Shown here in pieces: positions 19,880-28,323 of a DNA stretch of 44,438 nucleotides. A program made the translations under genes and the position numbers. This DNA is from Collimonas silvisoli (GTDB taxonomy: Bacteria > Pseudomonadota > Gammaproteobacteria > Burkholderiales > Burkholderiaceae_D): NCBI RefSeq assembly GCF_018305005.1, contig NZ_JAGQEG010000046.1, positions 1 through 44,438 on the forward strand. Reading direction: 5' to 3'. Below the pieces are notes generated by a model. That model did no database searches. It was given only the letters and a program-made list of their open reading frames with translations, and was not told the DNA's origin. The first letter of the stretch is position 1; every line of letters starts with the position of its first letter.

Positions 19880-20632
19880 TTAAGCCTGGTCGTTAACTTC
19901 AACGAACTCATCGCCGGCGCCGCCCTTGATAGCTTCGACCACGTCGTTGACTGCATTGGCACGGCCTTCCAGGATCGCATCGGCAACGCCGCGAGCGTAC
20001 AGGGCGATTGCCTTGGACGAGTCGTCGTTACCAGGGATAACGTAAGTCACGCCGTCTGGCGAGTGGTTGGTATCGACCACGCCGATAACCGGGATGCCCA
20101 GTTTAGCGGCTTCAGTGATTGCGCCCTTGTGGTAGCCGACGTCGATCACGAAAATTGCGTCAGGAATGCCGCCCATGTCCTTGATGCCGCCGATAGCTTT
20201 TTGCAGCTTGACCAGCTCACGCTGGAACATCAGGGCTTCTTTTTTGCTCAGCTTCTCAACCGAACCGTCTTCGATCGAAGCTTCCATTTCCTTCAGGCGC
20301 TTGATCGATGTCTTGATGGTCTTGAAGTTGGTCAGCATGCCGCCCAACCAGCGCTGGTCAACGAAAGGCGAACCCGAACGTGCTGCTTCAGCAGCAACGA
20401 TTTCGCGTGCTTGACGCTTGGTGCCGACAAACAGGATGTTGCCGCGGTTGGATGACAATTGGCGGATGTACTTCATCGCCTCTTGGTACATGCCAAGGGT
20501 CTTTTCCAGGTTGACGATATGAATCTTGTTGCGGTGACCGAAGATGAACGGCGCCATCTTTGGGTTCCAGAAACGGGTTTGGTGACCGAAGTGGACACCG
20601 GCTTCCAGCATTTCACGCATTGTTACTGACAT
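19880..20632 (-). CDS. rpsB: 30S ribosomal protein S2
   Basis: 250-residue class S2 protein (about 250 aa here). It begins [20 protein letters not shown] and contains the signatures [20 protein letters not shown] and [19 protein letters not shown], and [17 protein letters not shown] near the end. It binds the 30S head-body junction with S1. The frame is open to 20686, but the ATG at 20632 is chosen because CTGGAGAAAATT places a good ribosome binding site before it and the conserved start follows. A leader of about 170 nt is predicted from the promoter at 20808-20837. S2 represses its own mRNA in other bacteria, which is a possible role for that leader. Confidence 0.97.
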   Translation of the reverse strand: MSVTMREMLEAGVHFGHQTRFWNPKMAPFIFGHRNKIHIVNLEKTLGMYQEAMKYIRQLSSNRGNILFVGTKRQAREIVAAEAARSGSPFVDQRWLGGMLTNFKTIKTSIKRLKEMEASIEDGSVEKLSKKEALMFQRELVKLQKAIGGIKDMGGIPDAIFVIDVGYHKGAITEAAKLGIPVIGVVDTNHSPDGVTYVIPGNDDSSKAIALYARGVADAILEGRANAVNDVVEAIKGGAGDEFVEVNDQA

Positions 20633-20807
20633 AATTTTCTCCAGGGTTAGGTCTGGAACCCGCTCAGTCACCGCAGTTGCCAGCATTGCAGCCGGACAAA
20701 AACAGCACCCTTTTCGAGCGGATTCGCGCTTTTAAAACCGATTTTCAAACATAAAATAGACAACTCAAACATCGAGATAGCCGAATAGCGATTCGAGCTA
20801 ACCTAAG

Positions 20808-20837
20808 ATTGTACCCCAAAACCCCAGACTTCTTCAA
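20808..20837 (-). promoter_or_regulatory. Candidate rpsB promoter
   Basis: On the minus strand, -35 TTGAAG (20837-20832) and -10 TACAAT (20813-20808) are 18 bp apart. Transcription would start near 20800, giving a leader of about 170 nt before rpsB. The rest of the 331-bp divergent rpsB/map region shows no gene. Confidence 0.5.
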
Positions 20838-20880
20838 GCGCCGCGAGGCATATCTTTAAGCGCATCTCCTTAGCCTCGTT

Positions 20881-20886
20881 TATAAT
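20881..20886 (+). promoter_or_regulatory. Candidate map promoter -10 box
   Basis: A perfect TATAAT lies 78 bp before the map start on the plus strand. No good -35 is seen at 16-18 bp; the nearest candidate, TTTAAG (20855-20860), is 20 bp away. An activator or a weak -35 is therefore likely. Confidence 0.4.
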
Positions 20887-20963
20887 CGTCTCTTGACTGA
20901 ATCCAGGCGTTTTTTGCCTCTTTTTCTAAAGAATTCACCGAATTTTCTCGAATTTCCCATCTT

Positions 20964-21785
20964 ATGACCTCTATCTCCATTAAAACCGCCGAAGATATTG
21001 CCGGCATGCGCATCGCCGGCAGGCTTGCCTCGGAAGTGCTCGATTACATCACGCCGTTCGTCAAAGTCGGCGTTACCACCGGCGAGCTGGATCGCCTGTG
21101 CCACGAGTACATGACAAATGTGCAAGACACCATCCCTGCCCCGCTGAATTATTGCCCACCCGGCTATACGCCCTATCCGAAGGCCATCTGCACCTCGGTT
21201 AATGACGTTATCTGCCACGGCATTCCAGGCGACAAGGTATTGAAAAGCGGCGATGTCGTGAATCTCGACATCACCGTCATCAAGAATGGCTACCACGGCG
21301 ACACCAGCCGCATGTTTTATGTCGGCGAGCCCTCTATCATGGCCAAGCGCCTGGGCGACATCACCTATGAATGCATGTGGCTTGGGATCGCCAAGATCAA
21401 ACCCGGCGCACATCTGGGCGATATCGGCTATGTGATTCAACAGCACGCTGAAAAAGCCGGCTACAGCGTAGTCCGCGAATTCTGCGGCCACGGCATCGGC
21501 AAGGTATTCCACGAAGAGCCGCAGGTATTGCATTACGGCCGCCCCGGCACGCTGGAACGGCTGGAAGCCGGCATGATTTTCACGGTCGAGCCGATGATCA
21601 ACGCCGGCCGCCGCGATATCCGCGAAATGGGCGACGGCTGGACCATCAAGACCAAGGATCGCAGCCTCTCCGCACAATGGGAGCATACGGTGCTGGTCAC
21701 TGAAACCGGCTACGAAATCCTGACCCAATCCGCGGGCACGCCGCCACCGCCTGCCTTCATTCAACAAGCGACCGCTGCCGCGTAG
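20964..21785 (+). CDS. map: Methionine aminopeptidase type I
   Basis: 273 aa. It removes the initiator methionine from nascent proteins. The pita-bread fold shows all five metal ligands: Asp in VVNLDITVIKNGYHGDTSRMF (two), His in FCGHGIGKVFHEEP, Glu in FTVEPMINAG and Glu in QWEHTVLVT. The substrate His lies in DVICHGIP. It starts IKTAEDIAGMRIAGRLASEV and has a short proline/alanine-rich C-terminal tail. It is divergent from rpsB, the gene order found in many proteobacteria, and is followed by glnD 15 bp later. Confidence 0.97.
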   Translation: MTSISIKTAEDIAGMRIAGRLASEVLDYITPFVKVGVTTGELDRLCHEYMTNVQDTIPAPLNYCPPGYTPYPKAICTSVNDVICHGIPGDKVLKSGDVVNLDITVIKNGYHGDTSRMFYVGEPSIMAKRLGDITYECMWLGIAKIKPGAHLGDIGYVIQQHAEKAGYSVVREFCGHGIGKVFHEEPQVLHYGRPGTLERLEAGMIFTVEPMINAGRRDIREMGDGWTIKTKDRSLSAQWEHTVLVTETGYEILTQSAGTPPPPAFIQQATAAA

Positions 21786-21800
21786 TTGGCTCACATATAC

Positions 21801-24353
21801 ATGACGACCCTTGCCGCGACTCTCAAAAAACAGCTTAGAAGCGAACGGCAAACCATCATCTCTGCATTTCTGGCAGAGGGCAAACCCGGCGAACTGCTGA
21901 CGGCGCTGCGACGCAGCGTCGACATCGCCCTGACGCAAGCCTGGAAAATGCTGGAGCTGCCCTCCAGCGCGGCGCTGGTGGCGGTGGGCGGTTATGGCCG
22001 CGGCGAGTTGTTCCCGCATTCCGACGTCGATGTCCTGATCCTGCTGGCCGCCAGCCCGGACGCCGAATTGAAAGCCAAGCTGGAACAGCTGGTGCAGCTG
22101 TTTTGGGATATCGGCCTAGAAATCGGCCACAGCATCCGCACCATCGACGAATGCCTGAGCGAATCCGCCGCCGACATCACGGTCCAGACCAGCCTACTGG
22201 AAGCGCGGCTGGTGAGCGGCAATCAGCCGCTGTTCCATCAACTGCAAGAACGCTGCAACGCGGCCATGGACGCCTGCGCCTTTTTCCAGGGAAAAATCCT
22301 GGAAATGCACCAGCGCCACGTCAAGTATGAAGACACGCCCTACAGCCTGGAACCGAACTGCAAGGAAAGCCCGGGCGGTTTGCGCGATTTGCAAGTCATT
22401 CTGTGGGTGGCAAAAGCTGCCGGCCTCGGCGAATCCTGGCCCAAGCTGGCCAAGCATGGCCTGATCACGGCCGCCGAAGCGCGCCAGCTGTCGCGCCAGG
22501 AACGCGCCTTCAAGGATATCCGGATCCGCCTGCACATCTACACCAACCGCCGCGAAGACCGGCTGGTGTTCGACGTCCAGACGCCAATCGCCGAAGCACT
22601 CGGTTTCCAGACCACGGAAACCCGGCGCGCCAGCGAATACCTGATGCAGCGCTATTACTGGGCCGCCAAAGCGGTGACCCAGCTCAACACCATCCTGCTG
22701 CAGAACATCGAAGTGCAACTGTTTCCGCAGCCGATGGTGCCGCAGCGCATCAACGACCGTTTCAATCACCTTAACCGCCTGATCGATATCGCCCGCGACG
22801 ACCTGTTTAAAACCACGCCGTCGGCGATGCTGGAGCTGTTCCTGTTGCTGGCCCAGCACAGCGAACTGAAGGATATGACCGCGCGCACCCGGCGCGCCTT
22901 GTGGCACGCCCGCGTCAAGATCGACAACAGCTTCCGCCGCGATCCGGTGAATCGTTCGCTGTTTATCCAGATCATCCAGGCGCCGCAAGGGATTACCCAC
23001 GCGCTGCGCGGCATGAACCAAACCAGCATCCTGGGCCGTTACCTGCCCAATTTCCGGCGCATCGTCGGCCAGATGCAGCACGACCTGTTCCATGTCTACA
23101 CGGTCGACCAGCATATCCTGATGGTGGTGCGCAATGTGCGCCGCTTCACCATGAGCGAACACGCCCATGAATATCCGTTTTGCAGCCAGCTGATCGCCAA
23201 TTTCCCGCGCTCCTGGCTGTTGTATGTGGCGGCCTTGTTCCATGACATCGCCAAGGGCCGCGGCGGCGATCACTCAAAACTGGGCATGACCGACGCCCTG
23301 CACTTCTGCCAGCAGCACGGCTTGCCGGCGGCGGATACCGAACTGGTGGTGTTCCTGGTCGAGCACCACCTGACCATGTCGCAAGTGGCGCAAAAACAGG
23401 ATCTGTCGGACCCCGAGGTGATCCTCAACTTTGCCGCCACCGTCAAGGACGAGCGCCACCTGACCGCGCTCTACCTGCTGACCGTGGCCGACATCCGCGG
23501 CACCAGCCCCAAGGTGTGGAACGCCTGGAAAGGTAAATTGCTGGAAGACTTGTACCGCATGACGCTGCGGGTGCTCGGCGGCGAAACGCCATCGGCCGAT
23601 CGCGAACTGAAGAACCGCCAGGAAGAAGCCTTGAAAACCCTGCGCCTGTATGGCCTGGCGGCAGACGCCCATGAGCAGTTGTGGCAGCAACTCGATGTCG
23701 CCTATTTCTTGCGTCACGACGCTTCCGACATTGCCTGGCAAACCCGCTCCTTCTGCAACCAGATCGACAGCGTCAATCCGATCGTCAAGTGCCGTCTGGC
23801 GCCGATCGGCGAAGGTTTGCAGGTGGCGGTCTACACCAAGGACCGGAGCGACCTGTTCATCCGCATCTGCAGCTATTTCGACAGCAAGAATTTCAGCATC
23901 CTGGATGCAAAAATCCAGACCACGCGGCACGGTTATGCGCTCGATTCCTTCCTCATCAGCGCACCGCTGTTTGCCAAGCATTATCGCGATATCATCAACC
24001 TGATCGAGCATGAACTGACGGTTTTGCTGCAAACCGACAGCCCCCTGCCGGCGCCTTCCAAGGGCCGCCTGTCGCGGCTGTCGCGCACCTTCCCGGTAAC
24101 GCCCACGGTCGATCTGCGGCCCGACGACCGCGGCCAGTATTACCTGCTGTCGATTACCGCCAACGACCGTACCGGGCTGCTGTATTCCGTCGCCAGCGTC
24201 CTGGCCAAGCACAAGATCAATTTACACACCGCCAAGATCATGACGCTCGGCGAGCGGGTCGAAGACGTGTTCCTGGTCGACGGCAATGCGCTCAACCATG
24301 CGCGCCTGCAAATCCAGCTGGAAACCGATTTGCTGGATGCGCTGCGTATTTAA
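21801..24353 (+). CDS. glnD: [Protein-PII] uridylyltransferase/uridylyl-removing enzyme
   Basis: 850 aa, the main glutamine sensor that adds UMP to PII proteins when nitrogen is short and removes it when glutamine is plentiful. Domains in order: nucleotidyltransferase with GGYGRGELFPHSDVDVLILL (about 64-83), a helical GlnD/PII region (NCKESPGGLRDLQVILW), an HD hydrolase domain with FHDIAKGRGGDHSKLG (about 478) and two ACT domains at the end (about 660-850; the second starts YYLLSITANDRTGLLYSVAS). The frame is open to a TTG at 21786, but the ATG at 21801 is a better start. Its nitrogen-status role makes the nearby cyanophycin locus noteworthy, although the two are not in one operon. Confidence 0.96.
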   Translation: MTTLAATLKKQLRSERQTIISAFLAEGKPGELLTALRRSVDIALTQAWKMLELPSSAALVAVGGYGRGELFPHSDVDVLILLAASPDAELKAKLEQLVQLFWDIGLEIGHSIRTIDECLSESAADITVQTSLLEARLVSGNQPLFHQLQERCNAAMDACAFFQGKILEMHQRHVKYEDTPYSLEPNCKESPGGLRDLQVILWVAKAAGLGESWPKLAKHGLITAAEARQLSRQERAFKDIRIRLHIYTNRREDRLVFDVQTPIAEALGFQTTETRRASEYLMQRYYWAAKAVTQLNTILLQNIEVQLFPQPMVPQRINDRFNHLNRLIDIARDDLFKTTPSAMLELFLLLAQHSELKDMTARTRRALWHARVKIDNSFRRDPVNRSLFIQIIQAPQGITHALRGMNQTSILGRYLPNFRRIVGQMQHDLFHVYTVDQHILMVVRNVRRFTMSEHAHEYPFCSQLIANFPRSWLLYVAALFHDIAKGRGGDHSKLGMTDALHFCQQHGLPAADTELVVFLVEHHLTMSQVAQKQDLSDPEVILNFAATVKDERHLTALYLLTVADIRGTSPKVWNAWKGKLLEDLYRMTLRVLGGETPSADRELKNRQEEALKTLRLYGLAADAHEQLWQQLDVAYFLRHDASDIAWQTRSFCNQIDSVNPIVKCRLAPIGEGLQVAVYTKDRSDLFIRICSYFDSKNFSILDAKIQTTRHGYALDSFLISAPLFAKHYRDIINLIEHELTVLLQTDSPLPAPSKGRLSRLSRTFPVTPTVDLRPDDRGQYYLLSITANDRTGLLYSVASVLAKHKINLHTAKIMTLGERVEDVFLVDGNALNHARLQIQLETDLLDALRI

Positions 24354-24413
24354 ATTTGATTTAAGCTGCCCTGCAGTTTTTGTTTTTTATACTCTTCTTA
24401 TTTTTTGCATTCC

Positions 24414-25160
24414 ATGACCGAACCATTACGCCTTTCCAAACGCATGTCAGAACTCGGGCTATGCTCGCGCCGCGAAGCCGATGAATGGATCGCTCGCGGC
24501 TGGGTCCGGGTTGACGGCGTCGTCGTATCGGAACTCGGCAGCAAAGTGCTGCCGAGCCAGCGCATCAGCGTCGAACGCCAGGCCGCGGCCGAACAATCGA
24601 AACGCGTCACCATCCTGATCAACAAACCGGTCGGTTACGTCAGCGGCCAGGCCGAAGACGGTTATCAACCGGCAGTAGCGCTGATCAAGGAAGCCAATCG
24701 CTGGAGCGAAGACCGCTCGCCGACCTTGTTCCATCCAACCCAGCTGCGCAGCCTGGTGCCGGCCGGCCGCCTCGACATCGATTCGGTCGGCCTGCTGGTG
24801 CTGACTCAGGATGGCCGCATCGCCAAGCATCTGATCGGTGAAGAAACCAGCGTCGATAAAGAGTACCTGGTGCGGGTGCGCTACACCAAAGGCGACAAGC
24901 TGCCCGACGCCGAACTGCGCCGCCTCAATCACGGCCTGACCCTGGACGGCAAACGGCTCAAGCCGGCCATCGTCAAATGGCAAAACGAAGATCAGCTGAG
25001 TTTCACCTTGCGTGAAGGTAAAAAGCGCCAGATTCGCCGCATGTGCGATATGGTCGGCCTCAAGGTGCTGGGGTTGAAACGGGTGCGGATTGGCGGCGTG
25101 AAATTGGGGAATCTGCCGGAAGGGCAATGGCGCTACCTGGGCGCGGACGAACAATTTTAA
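24414..25160 (+). CDS. RsuA/RluF-family rRNA pseudouridine synthase
   Basis: About 248 aa. An N-terminal S4 RNA-binding domain (RLSKRMSELGLCSRREADEW to about residue 60) precedes the catalytic domain. The catalytic Asp lies in the family II motif AGRLDIDSVGLLVLTQDG. The C-terminal RNA-contact motif is REGKKRQIRRMCDMVGL. It resembles RluF (23S rRNA U2604) more than RsuA or RluB, but the exact uridine target is inference. The ATG at 24414 is chosen rather than the upstream TTG. It lies 60 bp after glnD and converges with the DUF1854 gene. Confidence 0.88.
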   Translation: MTEPLRLSKRMSELGLCSRREADEWIARGWVRVDGVVVSELGSKVLPSQRISVERQAAAEQSKRVTILINKPVGYVSGQAEDGYQPAVALIKEANRWSEDRSPTLFHPTQLRSLVPAGRLDIDSVGLLVLTQDGRIAKHLIGEETSVDKEYLVRVRYTKGDKLPDAELRRLNHGLTLDGKRLKPAIVKWQNEDQLSFTLREGKKRQIRRMCDMVGLKVLGLKRVRIGGVKLGNLPEGQWRYLGADEQF

Positions 25161-25231
25161 GATGCCGGGCCAGCCTCGGCGCTGACCGGCAGACCGCAAC
25201 AGACGGCCAGCGAGAGCCGCCCGCTGTTTTT

Positions 25232-25702
25232 TTACAAGAAGCGATCCAGAATCTTGCGGCTGGCCTTATCCAGTGCCTGAGTATCGCGTATCAGAAACTG
25301 CACGCCGTGGCTGTCGGCAATCAACAAACTGGTCGCCACGATGCGGCGAATATCTTCTTCACCCTTCAGAGTAAAAGCAGCATCGCCGCGATTGGTTTCC
25401 ACGTACCAGGTGCTGGGCGCCGTAAAACTGGACACCCGTTGAATACGCCGGATTTCCGGCATGAATTCACGGCTCGCCAGCTCTTTCTCAACCATGGCGC
25501 GAGTCGCATCCGGCAAATCGCCCAGGCGTGAAATCCAGGCCAGCTCCTGGCCGTCGCCGTTCACCAGCGAAATACCGTCGTCCGGCGCGCCGATAGGAAA
25601 GGCGCGCACCGGCACCGCGCCTTCATGCACCTCGCCGTTCGCGCCGGTGTATACCAGACGGCCAAAGGCATTGCGGCTTAGTTTGAAATCATGGATTGTC
25701 AT
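25232..25702 (-). CDS. DUF1854 protein associated with cyanophycin metabolism
   Basis: 156 aa, no signal peptide or membrane segment. The sequence matches the DUF1854 type: DFKLSRNAFGRLVYTGANGE, VRAFPIGAPDDGISLVNGDG, ELAWISRLGDLPD, and a C-terminal part IADSHGVQFLIRDTQALDKA. Its start overlaps the end of the ABC exporter gene by 4 bp (ATGA), so the two are co-translated. Genes of this family are repeatedly found with cyanophycin synthetases in proteobacteria, hence the name; the biochemical role is unknown. It could be a cytosolic partner of the exporter. Confidence 0.85.
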   Translation of the reverse strand: MTIHDFKLSRNAFGRLVYTGANGEVHEGAVPVRAFPIGAPDDGISLVNGDGQELAWISRLGDLPDATRAMVEKELASREFMPEIRRIQRVSSFTAPSTWYVETNRGDAAFTLKGEEDIRRIVATSLLIADSHGVQFLIRDTQALDKASRKILDRFL

Positions 25703-28023
25703 GCAGCGCTCTCTTCACTGTCTTGGCTATCTTCGTCGATTAATGTCGGCTCTGTATCGACATTGCGCAACTGCGCCTGATAGAGACGATAATAAGCGCC
25801 TTCGCGCAGCATCAATTCATCGTGGCTGCCGACTTCGACAATCTGGCCGCGATCCAGCACCACCAGCCGGTCAGCCTTGCGCAAGGTCGACAAACGGTGA
25901 GCAATCGCAATCGTAGTGCGCCCCTGCACCAGGTTGTCCAAAGCCTTCTGGATCTCTTTTTCTGTAGTGGTATCGACCGACGAAGTGGCTTCATCCATGA
26001 TCAGGATGCGCGGGTCGATCAGCAAGGCGCGGGCAATCGAAATACGCTGGCGTTCGCCGCCAGACAGCGCCTGGCCGCGTTCGCCCACCAGCGAATCGTA
26101 ACCCTGCGGCAAACGCAAAATGAATTCGTGGGCATGGGCGGCGCGCGCGGCGGCAACGATTTCTTCGCGTGTGGCCTCCGGTTTGCCGTAGCAGATATTC
26201 TCGGCAATCGTGCCGAAAAACAGGAACGGCTCTTGCAGCACCAGGCCGATATTGCGGCGGTATTCAGAGATCGGCATCGAGCGAATATCCACGCCGTCTA
26301 TCCGTATCGATCCTTCCGACACATCATAAAAGCGGCAGATCAGATTGACCAGGGTGCTCTTGCCGGAACCGCTATGCCCCACCAGGCCGATCATCTCGCC
26401 CGGAGCAATCGTCAGATTGACATCGCGCATCACTGCCCGGTTGCCGTAACGGAAACCGATATTGCGCAATTCGATGGCGCCTTTCACATGTTCCAGATGC
26501 ACCGGGTTGGCCGGCTCCGGCACACTGGATACATGATCCAGGATTTCGAAAATACGCTTGGCGCCGACCGCGGCTTTTTGCGTCACCGAAACGATCCGGC
26601 TCATCGAATCCAGACGGGTATAGAAGCGGCTGATGTAAGCCAGGAACGAGGCCAGCACACCGACCGTGATTTCATTTTTCGAGACTTGCCAGATACCGAA
26701 AACCCAGACCACCAGCAAACCCGCTTCAGTCAGCAAGGTGACCGTCGGCGAGAACAGGGACCAGATTTTATTGACCCTGTCGTTGACCAGCAGGTTGTGT
26801 TGGTTGGCGTCGCGGAAACGCGTGGCTTCGCGCTTTTCCTGGGCGAACGCCTTGACCACGCGGATCCCGGGAATCGTATCGGCCAGGACATTGGTCACCT
26901 CGGCCCAGATACGATCGATCTTTTCAAAACCATGCTTCAAGCGATCCCGGACCAGGTGGATCATCCAGGCAATGAACGGCAACGGCACCAGCGTCACCAG
27001 CGCCAGCCAGGGATTGATCGAGAACAGGATCACCGCGGTCATCACGATCATCAGCACATCGATCGCGAAATCCAGCAAATGCAAGGACAGGAACACGCAG
27101 ATACGATCGCTTTCGGAACCGATGCGGGCCATCAGATCGCCGGTGCGTTTGCCGCCGAAATACTCTTGCGACAGACGCAGCAAATGCTCGTAGGTAGTGG
27201 TGCGCAAATTGGCGCCGATGCGTTCGCTGACCAGGGCCAGGATATAAGTACGGGCCCAGCCCAGGCTCCAGGCAACCAATGCCGAAGCCAATAGACCGGA
27301 CAGATAAAGCTTGACCAGATCGTAGTTGATCGGCTTGCCGTTTTGATATGGAATCAGCACGTTGTCCATCAAGGGCCCCATCAGATAAGGCGGCACCAGG
27401 GTGGCGGCGGTAGAAATCAGCATCAAGATAAAACCCAGCAGCAGCATGCCCTTGTAGGGCGTGGCAAAACGCGCCAGCCGGAACAAGGCCCAGGTCGAGG
27501 AAGCTGCCTCTTTCTTTTCGGGGCAAATCAGGCACTCGTCGCTACCGGGCGGCAACGGCGCTTTGCACTGCGGACAAGTGGCTTGCTCCTGGCGCGCTGC
27601 CGAGCGCCCGGCCAGATGATCGTCGCGCTGCTGCTCAAAGAGCTTGATCAGGCGCAGCGCTTCCAGGTTAAGACCGAGCGTGTAACGCCAGCTGGCCAGC
27701 TGCTGTTGCTCATCAAACAATTCCAGGCTGCCGACGCCGGCATGATCGTGATGGCCCAGCTTCAGGCCCGGCCGGTAAGCCCATTCGCGCCAGCCGCTGT
27801 CTGCGGCCATCTTGGCCAGCACGCGCTGATTGGTGAGCAATACCAACCCCCGCGCAAAATGCAGCGAGGCGTTGAGATCGACTTCCAGGGACGCCAGAAT
27901 CTCTTCGGCGGGAGCCAGCTGAGTTGTCACTTCGGCACGCCAGGAGACGGGCAGCGCCGGTGACAAATCAGGCGATAAATAATTACTAGTGGTGAGCACA
28001 GGGGATAAAGGGTTGCTTTTCAT
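25699..28023 (-). CDS. Cyanophycin-associated ABC exporter with PH-like domain and zinc ribbon
   Basis: 774 aa half-transporter with membrane and ATPase domains in one chain. Residues about 30-135 are soluble and resemble a bacterial PH-like domain (ASLHFARGLVLLTNQRVLA). A zinc ribbon follows with Cys150, Cys153, Cys164 and Cys167 (CPQC, then CLIC). Six-helix type-1 exporter membrane domain from about 185 to 490 (GMLLLGFILMLISTAATLVP onward). The nucleotide-binding domain has Walker A GHSGSGKST, signature LSGGERQRISIARALL, Walker B ILIMDEATSSVD and a switch His in IAIAHRLSTL. It is divergent from cphA' and coupled to the DUF1854 gene. The substrate is unknown; cyanophycin-related dipeptide or precursor transport is inference from context. 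Confidence 0.9.
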   Translation of the reverse strand: MKSNPLSPVLTTSNYLSPDLSPALPVSWRAEVTTQLAPAEEILASLEVDLNASLHFARGLVLLTNQRVLAKMAADSGWREWAYRPGLKLGHHDHAGVGSLELFDEQQQLASWRYTLGLNLEALRLIKLFEQQRDDHLAGRSAARQEQATCPQCKAPLPPGSDECLICPEKKEAASSTWALFRLARFATPYKGMLLLGFILMLISTAATLVPPYLMGPLMDNVLIPYQNGKPINYDLVKLYLSGLLASALVAWSLGWARTYILALVSERIGANLRTTTYEHLLRLSQEYFGGKRTGDLMARIGSESDRICVFLSLHLLDFAIDVLMIVMTAVILFSINPWLALVTLVPLPFIAWMIHLVRDRLKHGFEKIDRIWAEVTNVLADTIPGIRVVKAFAQEKREATRFRDANQHNLLVNDRVNKIWSLFSPTVTLLTEAGLLVVWVFGIWQVSKNEITVGVLASFLAYISRFYTRLDSMSRIVSVTQKAAVGAKRIFEILDHVSSVPEPANPVHLEHVKGAIELRNIGFRYGNRAVMRDVNLTIAPGEMIGLVGHSGSGKSTLVNLICRFYDVSEGSIRIDGVDIRSMPISEYRRNIGLVLQEPFLFFGTIAENICYGKPEATREEIVAAARAAHAHEFILRLPQGYDSLVGERGQALSGGERQRISIARALLIDPRILIMDEATSSVDTTTEKEIQKALDNLVQGRTTIAIAHRLSTLRKADRLVVLDRGQIVEVGSHDELMLREGAYYRLYQAQLRNVDTEPTLIDEDSQDSEESAA

Positions 28024-28125
28024 CTAAACGGCATGGTGTGTCCGCATGCATCATAGAGACGAATACGGACCGGATGGAATTTTGTGTGAAATCGCCGCAA
28101 ATGGCGCACATCGTCTGCCGCAAGT

Positions 28126-28131
28126 ATTATA
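28126..28131 (-). promoter_or_regulatory. Candidate promoter -10 box of the ABC exporter operon
   Basis: A perfect TATAAT on the minus strand lies about 100 bp before the ABC gene within the 300-bp divergent region to cphA'. The -35 is poor (a TTTCCG about 15 bp away). For cphA' a GATAAT at 28236-28241 is the best -10 candidate, also with a weak -35. No palindromic operator was evident in this region. Confidence 0.4.
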
Positions 28132-28323
28132 TCCTATCGGGTTTTTCGGAAACGTTACTTTTCGTTACCAATTAATCCTATCTTTTTGTTATTTGGTGAG
28201 CCCTTGTAAACCAATTCACGCTTTAGTGCGTTACAGATAATTGCAGGGTGTTGAAACCGGCACATGCAAAAATTTCAGCATTCACGTAAGTATCGTCCTA
28301 TTGCATTGCCTCATTGCTCACTC

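Noticed and set aside
20880-22019. A 379-codon minus-strand frame across the map region
   Set aside because: It lies opposite map and the start of glnD, both certain genes, and begins and ends without gene-like signals.
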